Shown here: positions 10,905 to 21,570 of the stretch, in pieces
How positions within the stretch are numbered: position 1 is the first letter of the stretch
Layout of the letters: each line of letters begins with the position of its first letter
Assembly (NCBI GenBank): GCA_022606425.2
Contig: JAHDVF020001319.1
Location: 158,361-222,360, forward strand
Direction: 5' to 3'
DNA length: 64,000 nucleotides
Origin: Lepidostoma basale
Lineage: Eukaryota; Arthropoda; Insecta; Trichoptera; Lepidostomatidae
Notes under the pieces: model-generated
What the model was told of the DNA's origin: nothing
Databases searched by the model: none
What the model saw: only the letters and a program-made list of their open reading frames with translations
Made by a program: the position numbers and the translations under genes

Positions 10905-11848
10905 GTGTGGTCTGTTTTATTGTACGGATGTGAAACGTGGACCTTGAAAGTTAACTCAATGAACAGACTGGAAGCATTTGAAATGAGTTCCCTGGACAGA
11001 CATGGTTACCAATACCAAAGTCCTGAAGCGAGCTAGAGTTGACAGGGAACTGTTATCAACTATTAAGGTTTGAAAGATCTCACATCTGGGTCATATACTG
11101 CGTGGGGAAAAGTATCACCTTCTCCAACTGATATTGGAGGGGAAAATTGAGGGACACCGAGGGCCCGGAAGTAGACAAATGTCTTGACTGCGAAACATGA
11201 GGGAGTGGACCGGCATCCGAAGTGTGGAGGAGCTTTTCCGAGCGACGCAGGACAGATGATGATGATGATGATTTGTATAGCGCCATTTTTGTGAGAGATT
11301 CAATTCAAGGGCGCTCAACGTCCAGAAAGCTTCTCTTAAAAAGAAAAGTTTTAAGAGAGCTTTTGAACACTCCTTCGTCGTCTTGATTGCGGATATTGTA
11401 GGGCAGCCTGTTCCACGCCGTCGGTCCCGCGATGCCAAAAGCGCGATCTGCGAATTTTGAAGCTCCTTGGAGCCACGGGACGAGAAGTTTGTGTGTTGCT
11501 TCCTTCCTTCGAGGATCGTAGAGTTGACTGCCGAGGGTTCAAATCTATCAGCTTGCAAAGTTCTGTGAGGTAGTGGGGCGCTCGTCCATGTAAGGCCTTG
11601 TGAACAAGTAGATAAAGTTTATAATCGATTCGCTCAGGTAACCTTAGCCAGTGAAGTCGATAAAGCATTGAGGTTATATGGGTGAATTTTGATGCACCAA
11701 AAATTAATCTTGCTGCATCATTCATTATGGATACCAGTCTATCCAGTTGCTTCATGGGTTGTCCGGCATATAGTGAGTTGCGGTAGTCGACAAGGTGATC
11801 GCCAACGTTGGGGGGACCCGACAGGGCACTTGAAGAAGAAGAAAAAGA
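10905..11848 (+). mobile_element. LINE E, 3' end, split by an L2-like fragment
   Basis: The first part (10905-11257) encodes VLYGCETWTLKVNSMNRLEAFEM, VDRELLSTIKV, HILRGEKYHLLQLILEGKIEG and RNMREWTGIRSVEELF. It then breaks. The last part (about 11790-11848) gives the conserved 3' end GTGATCGCCAACG...CAGGGCAC and a GAAGAAGAAG tail. About 20 bp expected between the two parts, judging from the copy at 13364, are missing. Confidence 0.8.
11258..11789 (-). mobile_element. L2/CR1-like LINE fragment nested in LINE E
   Basis: On the - strand it encodes VDYRNSLYAGQPMKQLDRL, SIMNDAARLIFGASKFTH and LHWLRLPERIDYKLYLLVHK, typical of the post-RT region of L2/CR1-type LINEs, with a frameshift near 11560. 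The 3' end reads GGCGCTATACAA followed by (ATC)n at 11257-11275, an ending usual for this group. From 11850 to 12580 the DNA is AT-rich with a short hairpin near 12168 (ACGTGGG...CCCACGT). Confidence 0.8.
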
Positions 11849-12584
11849 ATTCTATATCGTAGAGTCTTGACGTCTTATCTTACTGTTTTGTTTCTTTTTG
11901 CTTATTTTTTAATTTCATATATTTTCTTAATTATAATCATAAACGTAATGCAAATGAATATGTAATGAAATGTTTCCGATCGCTTTCATTTTTGATACTC
12001 TGACCTTTTGGATACAAAATGATTTCAAACAAGATAATTACTCAAAAAATTGAATACGCGCATTGATTTAATACAATGAATCGTTTCATTCGGTATTTCA
12101 AGTGATTCCCCTATTATGCTGAAACATAAAAGAAAAATGTTCAAAGCGTTTGCGATTCAAAACTCGACGTGGGTATGACCCACGTGCAGTTCAACGTGAA
12201 ATTTGTTGGCCATTGTTACGCCGTCCGCTGATTCTAACCTTTGAAGTGCCGAGGGGGTAACGTTTACGTCAGTAGGCAGAAAAATCTGACGGGATTCCAA
12301 TAATGAAAAACATTAATTAAAACAATTTTATAAACATTTTATATAAACAGTTATTTATTTTGTTCATATATTTAATGAATAAAAGTGATTATACAGTTAT
12401 GAATATGATATAAAGTATATGATATAAGTTTTCTAAAATCAATATAAGGACCCACTGTCTCGCGATTAGGTTCAGTTTGATACATGCCCTCCCAAAGCGA
12501 AACAGATTTGTCGTTTCTGTTTATATTATTAATTATATGAATTAATTTTAAGAAAAATCATTCAATAATCGTGATTACTATTAT

Positions 12585-12945
12585 TAACTATTATACTGTC
12601 GGAACCAAACATCTCTTAAGAGTAGCAGAAATGAGAACATTGCAACCTATTGTAGGGAGAACCCTTAGAGATAGGATACGCAATGAAGAAATTCACAAAT
12701 TCTGCAAAATTGAATACATATTGAGATGGAGTAGGCAGAGAAGACAATTCTGGAGGGACTTCATCGAGAGAATGGAACCAGCAAGAATTCCTAACATCGT
12801 GATGCACGAGACTCCAGAGGACTGTCGACCACCCGGACGACTCCCAAAGAGATGGAGAGAAGGTTGGTCGTCTTCATAACTTAAGTTGATATCCTGCATA
12901 AACAGATAGCTAGATCTACAATCAGAAGAAGAAGAAGAAGACTAT
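12585..12945 (+). mobile_element. LINE D' tail
   Basis: An open stretch of 102 codons (12571-12879) contains LRVAEMRTLQPIVGRTLRDR, IRNEEIHKFCKIEYILRW and PPGRLPKRW. It ends in CTACAATCAGAAGAAGAAG. The nearest relative in the window is 52095-52455. Confidence 0.8.
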
Positions 12946-12974
12946 AATAAATTAAATTGATTAAACAAAGCTGT

Positions 12975-13815
12975 CAACTTAAAACTAAAACAGAGGATGT
13001 TAGGGTGTTATGTGTGGTCTGTTCTGTTATATGGGTGTGAGACATGGACATTAAAAGTAAATACAATGAACCGGTTAAAGGCATTTGAAATGTGGCTTCA
13101 CCGAATAATGTTCAGGATCCCATGGACAGACGTCCTGAATCGTGCAGGAGTAAATAGAGAGCTGCTGACATCAAAGTCCGCAAGATTTCATATCTGGGTC
13201 ACGTTCTACGAGGAGAAAAATATCGCCTGCTGCATCTAATAGAGGGCCGCAGGGGAGCAAGGAGAAGGCAGATCTCTTGGCTGCGCAATGTGAGGGAATG
13301 GACGGGGATCGGAACTGTGGAGGAGCTATTCCGGACAGCGCAGGATAAGGAAGAGTTTACCAGCGTGATCGCCAACGTCGGGGGGACCTGACAGGGCACA
13401 CTAACACGTTGATCGCCATGTCGGCCACTGGTGGCCGACACCGAGGTATTCCAATTGGGCCGTGTCGGCCACTGGTGGCTGACACGGCATACCTAACTTG
13501 TGTCATTCTGTCCGTCGGCCACGCGCTCTGTATTGAACTACTATTCAACTTGACCGACTTGGCCCTTTTCTATCTTACTACGATATGGCCTTAGGATATC
13601 TTCATGGTTCTAAAAGATATACTCATGAATGCGATAGAATGCGATAGAATAAAACACATGAAATCACACAATAAATCTCCTCAAAAATACCTTAAAACCA
13701 ATTAAAAATTGTTTTTCTACCTAATATTAAATTAAAAACCTAAAGACGTAAAATCATTTTTTGGACATTTTACGAAAATCCTATTGGCGATCAATGTGTT
13801 AAGAAGAAGAAGAAA
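12975..13815 (+). mobile_element. LINE E tail interrupted by a MITE
   Basis: It encodes VLLYGCETWTLKVNTMNRLK, HRIMFRIPWTDVLNRAGV and, out of frame, WTGIGTVEELF. The conserved 3' end GTGATCGCCAACGTC...CAGGGCAC reaches 13400. The AAGAAGAAGAAG tail resumes at 13801, after the insert at 13401-13802. Confidence 0.75.
13401..13802. mobile_element. piggyBac-like MITE inside LINE E
   Basis: Terminal inverted repeats CACGTTGATCGCCA (13405-13418) and TGGCGATCAATGTG (13785-13798) are bordered by CTAA and TTAA, consistent with the TTAA target of piggyBac elements with one mutation. Inside, two palindromes of the form GTCGGCCACTGGTGG(C/T) lie at about 13420-13442 and 13464-13487. There is no transposase. 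Confidence 0.65.
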
Positions 13816-14805
13816 GAGTGTTATTAATAATATTCCTAATTATGTAATACATTATTTTAAATTCAAACTATGGTTGTTTAAATAACTATCTATCTGTAGA
13901 AATATGGACGGTAAGTTTTTCGATCGTATTTGGTTGAGATGATAAGGAAACGGGTCTGATTAAATTATTGAAAGTGCAAGTTGAATGAAGTTAATAACCT
14001 GTGAAAATATTGCATAGTGCACCGGGCGCCTAGCCGGAGTCTGGCGCGACCGAGCGAGTAAAGCGGGATGGGTGGATGGTTGCCCTGACGGGTGAGTGGA
14101 TACGGCAAAATAAAACTGAAAAATTACCGCTCGAATCGAATGGAAATAAAAGTGACGTAAAATAAAGGATACAAACAATTCTGAAACAAGGTTATTGTAC
14201 ACAAAAAGTGGTATACAAAAGAGCACGTTTGCAAAAGGATTTATGTTATAAAACGTGAAAGCTTTCCTTTGAAACAATAAACAAATGATGTTTTGTTTTC
14301 ATTTAATGTAATTAAGGAAAATAAAAAGCACGTACATTTTTTCAAATTATTCTACGTAAGATCCGCGTACAATGTATATTATCATTTAATAAATTAACTT
14401 GTTTTACGAAAATCTTTGGGACTTTCATATTGAGCAATTAGTTAATTTTTTCACATTTGAGTTTTCATACTTTCGAGTTTTTTTAAGGCGTCATACCTTT
14501 ATTGTCAATAAAAAGACGTTAATTAATTAAAAAATAAAATAACAGAAAACAATTGCTTCGAATTTTAAATCAAAGGAGATTTTGTTTTTCTTGGCTAACG
14601 AAAATATGTTATTGTTATTAAATGTTTACATTAATTTAATTATTTTATGAAAATTTTGAAAGTGAATAATATTTTTGCAGTAACGGATATTGTGTACACG
14701 TGATATATTGAAAATAATTATTATTTTCTCTTAAATATTGTTTTGAGATTATGCACATATAAATAAAATATGTATTAAAATAGCCTGTAATTAATTAATC
14801 TGTAA
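13816..14805. other. AT-rich spacer with a GC-rich island
   Basis: No gene is supported. A conspicuous GC-rich, CpG-rich patch lies at about 14010-14105 (GGGCGCCTAGCCGGAG, GGCGCGACCGAGCG). It is not bounded by clear splice sites and matches no repeat in this window. Confidence 0.4.
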
Positions 14806-15738
14806 ATGGACAAATGTATGAAAGAGCTGAAAGGGTTGGATGTAGGTGCCAAAATGAGCGGAGTGTCAGTAAGCTGTCTCTTGTATGCGGATGACGCTGT
14901 CCTTCTTGCAGACAACGAGCATGAACTACAAGTCCTGGTGAATTGTATGTATGAGGTATGCATGCGAAATGATCTGATGATGAATGTTAATAAGTCCAAG
15001 GTAATGATTTTTGAAAAGGAAGAAACCACGACAGTCTGCAACATTAGCGTGAATGGTGAAAATTTGGAGCAAGTAGTTGAGTTTCGTGTATTTAGGTAGT
15101 ATGTTTACAAGAGATGGGCGAGTGGAAAGGGATATTGAAAGAAGGGTTGGGGCAGGCAACAAAGTGAATGGTGCACTTAAAGTTGTCATCGAAAACAAAA
15201 ACCTATCAAAAAAAGCTAGAATGGCAGTGCACAATGGTGTTCTTCTACCGACCGTTATGTATGGAAGCGAAGCATGGAACTGGCAAAAGAAGGATGAAAG
15301 TAGAATAAATGCAGTTGAAATGAGATCTCTTAGACGAATGTGTGGATACTCTGTGTATGATAGAGTGCCGAATGAAAATATAAGAAGTGAATGCGGTGCG
15401 AATGATGGTGTCATGAACAAAATAATGAAAGGATCATTAAGATGGTTTGGACATATGGAAAGAATGAATGAAGAAAGAATGGTAAAAAAATTATATGTTA
15501 ATGATGTAAATGGAACCAGAAATAGAGGAAGACCGAGGAAAACGTGGCACGATCAAATAAATCAAATATTGAATGTCGGCCATGTGAGGAGTCAGAGAAA
15601 TCGACGCGCGTGCATGACACGATGTATGAATGTTGAGGAAGCGAGAGAAATATGTCAGGAAAGAAAAGTGTGGCAGTTCATTCTTTCTGCCTACCCCTTC
15701 GGGGAGACGGCGTGATGGTTAGTTAGTTAGTTAGTAAT
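14806..15738 (+). pseudogene. LINE A1, RT end and C-terminal tail
   Basis: Two frames, 14806-15099 and 15077-15715, overlap through one frameshift. The first starts within RT (MDKCMKELKGLDVGAKMSGV) and has the YADD motif (LLYADDAVLLADNEHE). The second carries KKARMAVHNGVLLPTVMYGS, RRMCGYSVYDRVPNENI, GSLRWFGHMERMNEERMVKK, GRPRKTWHDQINQILNVG and ends AYPFGETA. The (TTAG)n tail is at 15717-15735. This is the cleanest A1 C-terminus in the window. Confidence 0.85.
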
Positions 15739-15837
15739 TTTTATCAGTGCTCTAAGTATCAATTAACTTTTAATTAACTTACGCGAATGAAAACGTCTGT
15801 TTTCGAGAAGTTTTATCATACAAATACAACAAATACA

Positions 15838-16250
15838 AACCATCACGCCATTTCTCCGCAGGGGTAGGCAGAGAGAATGGACCGCCACATTACTCTATCT
15901 TGGCAAACCTCTCTAGATTCCTCCACATTCATACAACGAGTCATACACGCACGTCGATTCCTCCGACTTCTAACATGACCAACCTTTAAAATTTGATTAA
16001 TCTGGTCATGCCATGTTTTCCTCGGTCCCTCTCGACTCCGTACCCCATTTACATCATTAACGTATACTTTCTTAACCATTCTTTCTCCATCCATGCGTTC
16101 CATATATCCGAACCAACGCAGCGATCCTTTCATAATTTTGTTCATAATACCTTCTTCCGCTCTACATTCCTTTTTTTATATTAGCATTTGAGATTCTGTC
16201 GTATATCGTTCTACCACACATACGTCTTAGGGACCTCATCTCTACCGTTT
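15838..16250 (-). mobile_element. LINE A2 tail
   Basis: The - strand frame at 15843-16145 reads NKIMKGSLRWFGYMERMDGE, GPRKTWHDQINQILKVGHVR and ends ILSAYPCGEMA. The copy is truncated near 16250 at the RRMCG block. Confidence 0.8.
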
Positions 16251-16299
16251 TATTATAATTATCAAATAATTCTTTCTTTAACAGTTGAAACATAAATTA

Positions 16300-16380
16300 T
16301 TATAAAACTTCTAGAAAATAGATGTTTTCATTCGTATTAATTATTGATATTGGAGTTTTACATCATTCTTTGGGAAACAA
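16300..16380 (+). repeat. Palindromic element P fragment
   Basis: AAAACTTCTAGAAAATAGATG, TTTCATTCGTATTAATTATT and the outer AAACAATAAA motif match one arm end of the P element at 33750-33980. Confidence 0.45.
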
Positions 16381-16530
16381 TAAATGTGGGCGTGCGTCTA
16401 ATAGACGATGTATACATGTTGAAGAATCGAGAAAAAAAGTGGGGCTGTCCATATTTCAGGAAAGAAAAGTGTGGCTGTCTATTCTTTCTGCCAACTCCTT
16501 CGAGGAGTGATGGTTAGTTAGTTAGTTACG
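16381..16530 (+). mobile_element. LINE A1 tail fragment
   Basis: It encodes RRCIHVEESRKK and ERKVWLSILSAN, with an internal duplication of the GTGTGGCTGTC-like part, and ends GGTTAGTTAGTTA. From 16531 to 16970 the DNA is AT-rich with nothing recognised. Confidence 0.7.
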
Positions 16531-16973
16531 ATTTGTTATATCGTAGATCAAAACATTATATATTATATGTAAAAAAAATAAAAATAAAACTCGCATATAA
16601 TATAATTTTAAAAGAAGGAATTAGAATATTTTACTGAATAAATATTGAATTCATTATGCTATATTTATTCCAAGTAAGTACTATGTAATATTCAGAATTG
16701 ATTTTGAAAAATATAGTACATTAAAAAGTAATTGTTTTAGCTTATTTATAAACTATCCATTCTAATGGAATGGTTTTACGTATTGTATTTTTCTTGTTTA
16801 TAGAAATTGAATTGCGACTAAAAAATGCTTTGTGCGGACAAAGGTGAAAACAGTTAAAATCTTTAATCTTCTAACTGTAAACATTATCAATTACGTAATA
16901 TTGCCAGATCTGCTGTTAATATTTAACGGCGGTGTCAACTGCTCCACGGTAAACGATGGTAACTCATTAAATG

Positions 16974-17560
16974 ATCTTCTTCTTCTTCTTCTGCTTTATT
17001 TAGAACTGTACTTACTAACTTCCTATGGCCATACAACTCCAAAAGAGTTTTAGCCTCCTTGATGATTTTTTGCCAAGCTCCTCGATCATGCGCCTTTTAC
17101 TCCCAGCAGTCCTAATCGCCCAACCTAGCCAGGCCAGCCAGAATTGTCCATTAGACGCTGTTTAGGCTTTCTTAGAGGTCTTACTCCAGTCGATCTAGAC
17201 GCGTACATGGTCTTGATTGCTCTGGTCTCTTCGCCTCGGTATTCGTGCCTAATCCATTCTAGGCGACCGGCTCTCACGGTGCTCGTTATTAGAGGATGCT
17301 GGGTCATCGTACGGATCTTTTGGTTGGTTCTATGCCTCCAAGTTCCCGCTGCAACACCGAGTCTGGGTCCTAGGATCATTCTTAGTATTCTATTTTCAAA
17401 CCAGTAGATTATTTATTGTTCTTTAGAGTCATTGTCCATGACTCGGAACCATATGTCACCACTGGCTTAATGATGGTGTTATTATTTAGGAATGTGTCCT
17501 GTTATTTCTCGGAGTTTGTTCTATCAACGCCATCTTTTGGACAGTCTTCCTGGAGGTCGA
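16974..17560 (-). mobile_element. LINE T, 3' end
   Basis: The - strand frame at 17125-17379 reads MILGPRLGVAAGTWRHRTNQ, IRTMTQHPLITSTVRAGRLE and TGVRPLRKPKQRL. The tail (AAG)n is at 16974-16990. It is a distinct LINE family, seen once here. Confidence 0.7.
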
Positions 17561-17599
17561 TTTCCTTTAGATACTAAATTTGCTGGTTTACTTATGACT

Positions 17600-17705
17600 C
17601 ATTCAGAACATGCTCTCTCCACGTGATCTCTCCAGCAGCGTCTTCTCAGTATTCCCCATCAGGGACATCTTCCACATCAACAACATCTTCCACTTTGCAG
17701 AACTT
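17600..17705 (-). mobile_element. LINE D-like fragment
   Basis: CTCCACGTGATCTCTCCAGCAGCGTCTTCT resembles the corresponding part of the D'' copy near 56745 (CCACGTGATCTCTCCAAAAG). It is short and decayed. Confidence 0.45.
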
Positions 17706-17854
17706 TATCGGTAAATGATTTATCGGCATCGTCACACTGATCACCGTGTAAAGTGTGATTAGTTCTGAAAAAAAACATCGTTCTATTAAATTATAATTTA
17801 AAATGAACTTTTAAAACGAGCATAAACATTTGTAATACGTTAATGGCATTTTAA

Positions 17855-17930
17855 CTAAATAACCCGAAGGGATAGGCAGACATAGTGGACTGTTCTGTTC
17901 TTTCCTGATATATTTCTCTCGATTCTCATA
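17855..17930 (-). mobile_element. LINE A1 tail fragment
   Basis: CCCGAAGGGATAGGCAG and TTTCCTGATATATTTCTCTC correspond to the last codons of LINE A1 (QER..W..LSAYPFG). The TTAG tail is reduced. Confidence 0.6.
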
Positions 17931-17944
17931 TTCTGTTCATAACG

Positions 17945-18165
17945 ATTTCTTCCATCTTTTATGAGGTCTTCCACGAGGACGAGTCCCATGAGTCTGATTA
18001 TGCAATGCAATATAGGGGAGTCTGGTGGTGTCCATTCTTTTAACTCAACCGTTCCAGTCCCTTTTTCGCAGTCTGCTCCTAAAAGACGGAAGGACAGCTA
18101 GGAATCTACCTCACAGGAGGAGAAACACTTTGTAGAACAGACCACACAGGACTACAATAAGAAGA
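17945..18165 (+). mobile_element. LINE D with inverted 5' segment
   Basis: 17945-18068 is LINE D in - orientation (complement of KKRDW...MDTTRLPYIALHNQ...PRGRP). 18069-18165 is the adjoining 3' part in + orientation (KDS.ESTSQEE), ending AATAAGAAGATAA. The join shares an AAAAGA(C/T)GG motif. The arrangement matches twin-primed LINE integration. Confidence 0.65.
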
Positions 18166-18233
18166 TAACGCTTTCATTCGCACTGCATTTGCTTTTGACA
18201 ATGATTTTATTATATATTCTAAAATAACATGTA

Positions 18234-18310
18234 ATATAGAAACGAATGGAGGAGGTCTTTGTCCAGGAGTGGACGGGAATAGGCTGATGAAGAAGAAGAG
18301 AAGAAGAATA
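18234..18310 (+). mobile_element. LINE B tail fragment
   Basis: GAGGAGGTCTTTGTCCAGGAG encodes EEVFVQEW, followed by TGGACGGGAATAGGCTGATG and a GAAGAAG tail. From 18311 to 18648 no gene is supported. Confidence 0.65.
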
Positions 18311-18649
18311 TATACACTAATGTTTCTTCACTAATTTCAAGTTTCACTTTTAACAAATTTAAGTTAGTGTCATGTTCGTTGAATCGATCGATATGAATAC
18401 AAGATGATCTACGTTCTACGTTTTCTAATACAAATGCTGGCTGGAAGACATTAATTATCTCGAGATAGATCGCGTCCACAATAGTGAGAGCGACACGCCG
18501 TGTCTGGCACTGTAGATCGTGAGAAAAGGGTAAGTAACGATACGACAATGAAAGATCTTTACTCAAGTTGGACATGGGCGATTTGGACAATGAACAAAAC
18601 ATGACGCATCACGCCCATTGGCGGTGCGTGAAAATAAAATGGAGAAAAT

Positions 18650-19080
18650 ATATCTTCTTCTTTTAATAGATCTGACGATTTGTGACACAGAAATCATGTC
18701 TCGTTGGATGATGAGGTCCAGCTGTCCTTCCATCTCTTAGGCGGTCTTCCAGGTGGGCGGTGTCCGGAGGGGATTTCATAAGCGGTTGTATATGCAAGTC
18801 TGTCAACATCCATTCGGGCTACATGGTCTCTCCAGTATCTTCTTCTGGATTTACACCAATTAACGTTGCGGACACGATCTCGGATAAAATTTCCAGTATT
18901 TGATCATAGGACCTTCATCTTCGATGTTCTTAGAAGTCCTTGGTTCGCACAGTGCCGACCCGCGTCTCTACAGCAAACGTCATAAAAGGTTGCACGCATG
19001 TTTTATAAATTCTGATCTTGCTGTTGATACGCGTGTGCTTGTTCTTCCCCGAAAATATACGATAGTATATAATATTAAAT
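18650..19080 (-). mobile_element. LINE D, 3' end
   Basis: The tail (AAG)n at 18650-18662 is followed, on the - strand, by the reverse-read GRPPKRWKDSWTSSSNETMI-like end, the WRDHVARMDVDRL block and, nearer 19000, RIYKTCVQPFMTFAVETR. All frames are broken. Confidence 0.7.
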
Positions 19081-19084
19081 AAAT

Positions 19085-19215
19085 CGGAGAAAACGACGTG
19101 CGAACGAAATGTTGATAAATCGAGAGAAGTGTGACAAGAAAGAAAATAATGGCATTCCATTTTTCCTGCCTTCTCCTTCGGGGAAACGGCGTGATGGTTA
19201 GTCAGTTAGTTTAGA
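19085..19215 (+). mobile_element. LINE A1 tail fragment
   Basis: CGACGTGCGAACGAAATGTTG through CCTTCGGGGAAACGGCGTGA encodes RACERN..., followed by GGTTAGTCAGTTAGTTT. Confidence 0.65.
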
Positions 19216-19480
19216 AAATAAATGTATTCCAAGATGTGTACATTTAGTTCTACAATAAAGATTGAAGCATCGTGCTGGAACAATGTTTTATGGTACATTT
19301 ATTCAATGAATATCTTCTATTTAATTTTTATTAAAAATGTATTATACAATAAAAGAAGTGTACAGAAAAATAAATATGAAGTGCTGTATTGGGGTTTCCT
19401 AAACTAGGTATTTTAATGGTAATTAACTAGGTTATGTTATTGCTTTCTTCCATTCACCTCCACTTTGTGGTGTGGATTCA

Positions 19481-19633
19481 CATTTGAATAAATAGAATAT
19501 TACTTCGTATTTTCGCAATATTTATTTTTTCGATTTGTAGAAATATTTCATTTATTACCCAACTGAAAAGTGTCTGCAAATCAGGAAATGAAGTGTTGTA
19601 GAAATACGAAGTGATATCCCATTTATTCAAATG
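19481..19633. repeat. Short palindromic MITE-like element
   Basis: Inverted arms of about 31 bp, CATTTGAATAAATAGAATAT at 19481 and its near-complement ending CCATTTATTCAAATG, enclose about 90 bp. No TSD is clear and no hammerhead-like core is seen. Confidence 0.55.
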
Positions 19634-19689
19634 GTTATTGTATTTTTATCTCAGCATAATTCTGCTGGATGATAATTGCTCAAATTAAT

Positions 19690-20005
19690 TAACTAACCAT
19701 CACGCCGTCTTCCGAAAGCGTAGGCAAAAATAATGAACTGCCATACTTTTTCTTTCCTGACATTCTTCTCTCGGTTCCTCAAGATATATATTGTATCATA
19801 TAAGCGGCCGACATTCAATATTTGATTTGTTTGAATGTGCCACGTTTTCCTCGGTCTTCCCCTATTTCTAGTTTCATTTAAATAGTTTATATATACTTTT
19901 TTTATACCATGCTTTCTTCTTTCATTCTTTCTATGTGTCCAAACCGTCATAATTTTCCGTTTATTATTTTGTTCTTAATACTTTTATTCGCACTGCATTC
20001 AAAAG
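19690..20005 (-). mobile_element. LINE A1 tail, decayed
   Basis: The - strand frame at 19693-19950 includes GIKKVYINYLNETRNRGRPR and KTWHIQTNQILNVG. The TTAG tail is read as AATTAACTAACC at 19685. Confidence 0.75.
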
Positions 20006-20121
20006 ATTAATAAATTCTATGAACGATTATACTGTGTATAATATAAACTAAAAGTCGTATTAGAATTAGAAATATAATCGCCCTCACTTAGAATGTAATT
20101 TTAATTTTGTTTGAATATGTA

Positions 20122-20620
20122 ACTAACTAACTAACTAACCATCACGCCGTCTCCACGAAAGGGTAGGCAGAAAGAATGGACTGTCACACTTTTACTGATG
20201 CGGCACTCCATCCGTCTCTTTTCGCTCCGCGGGAGACGCGGTGTGATGGGTTGCGAACCTCATCGCCACCAATAGGCATCTCTCGCGCACACTTCGATTG
20301 TCCAACACCCACAAAATAAATGTAAAACAAATAATATAAAATTCAATGATATAAAATGAAATAACAAAATAAAAATAATTTAACACAAAATGTTCTTTTT
20401 AGATGGTGCACATATTGTCTATTTAATTTATGTTCCACGAATCCACCGTTTTTTTTAATTTAGCACATAATGTAATAACACATAATGTTTTTTTCGATGT
20501 TGCACGTGTTGACATGGACGATCCGGACTTTTGTGTTTATTTAATTTGTGTTACACGTATCCACCGTTTTTTAAATTAGCTGTAATTAGGCACTTAACCA
20601 GCAAGAACTTTAAAATAATA
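20122..20620 (-). mobile_element. Element N, full-length retroposon with LINE A1 3' tail
   Basis: The last 70 bp on the - strand (TCCATTCTTTCTGCCTACCC, GGCGTGATGG then TTAG repeats) are those of LINE A1. The upstream 400 bp are unrelated to A1 in this window. The - strand body includes TTAAGTGCCTAATTA at its 5' end, CAAAAGTCCGGATCGTCCA, and TGCCTATTGGTGGCGATGAG. A block containing AAAACGGTGGAT is duplicated inside. An 11-bp TSD (TTGAATATGTA) lies at 20111-20121 and 20621-20631. There is no coding capacity. Confidence 0.75.
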
Positions 20621-20639
20621 TTGAATATGTAGTTAGTGA

Positions 20640-21090
20640 TATTTCGATTAAAAAGACAAACGAATACCTAAAAACATGAAAATGAAATTCTTTATGTTCA
20701 GAGCACCGAAAGATGATTTTATGATATGTATAAAGATGATAAGTTCCGTTTCCCGAGACCTTGACTGAAAGATGAAGGACAAGCGACATCCGTGAAAGAA
20801 AAATAAGCTCATTGCGGAGTACCTAGAAATTGCGGAAAAGCAGGAAAGCATTTATGATGTCTAGGGGGTAACTCATTCCACTGCCTGGCTACTCGCTTTG
20901 TGAATAAGTAAGACGAGCGAAGGTAAAAAGGGAGGAATCATTATTTTTTATACAAGTCGGCACGCTCAAAGACTTTGCGAGAGCCAATTTTGCGTACTTT
21001 ACGTAAAAAAAAACAAAAAATAAATCATGGCACACAAAACGTTATTTTTTTTAAACAATATTTAAATAAATGCCTTTACAATAACCATTA
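20640..21090. other. Unrecognised, mostly AT-rich spacer
   Basis: No repeat or gene of this window was matched. The stretch 20640-20990 has somewhat balanced base use but many stops in all frames. Confidence 0.3.
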
Positions 21091-21170
21091 CATAGCTGAT
21101 GTGCTTTGAAAAATATCAATCAGCTTTAAAAGAAATGGGCTTCGGAAAAAATGTGAGCATTTACGTAACG

Positions 21171-21232
21171 AATAAAATATTTTTTCTTTAGAATAAAATA
21201 CTTTTTCTTTAGAATAAAATACTTTTTCTTTA
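21171..21232. repeat. 22-bp tandem repeat, about 3 units
   Basis: The unit AGAATAAAATACTTTTTCTTT is repeated about 2.8 times with one change in the first unit. Confidence 0.8.
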
Positions 21233-21489
21233 TTATATTTATTATGATGCTTACCCGGAAATATATACAAATAAGTTAGGCGATCATACTTTTTATACAA
21301 TCCGAAACAAGTAGGTATATAATTATATAAATCTGATGGGGTGTTATCAACCTGTATTTAATTTTGTCTTATAATTTATTTAATCAATATTTAATATAAG
21401 ACAAACTCCAAGGATTTTAATCAATGGTATTAGAATTTATTTTACAATCTTCAATATGAGCAGAGAAATGTTTTTTTATGAAGTAGGCA

Positions 21490-21570
21490 GTAAGAAGTGT
21501 CCATACTTGAACCCAAGTCCCCTGGATCAGGAGCTAAGAATTCTGTCCCCTAGATTACAACTCGGTTATT
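21490..21570 (-). mobile_element. SINE L fragment (tRNA-like head)
   Basis: The - strand reads GAGTTGTAATCTAGGGGACA, then CCTGATCCAGGGGACTTGGG and a B-box-like GGGTTCAAGT. It is a relative of 3165-3250. (TTAG)4 at 21688-21705 may be a stray A1 tail. From 21710 to 22125 nothing is recognised. Confidence 0.45.

Noticed and set aside
15717..15738. Telomeric repeat
   Set aside because: The unit is TTAG (4 bp), not the insect telomeric TTAGG, and it always follows the end of LINE A1.
21171..21232. CRISPR-like array
   Set aside because: The units are contiguous without spacers and lie in AT-rich eukaryotic DNA; it is a simple tandem repeat.
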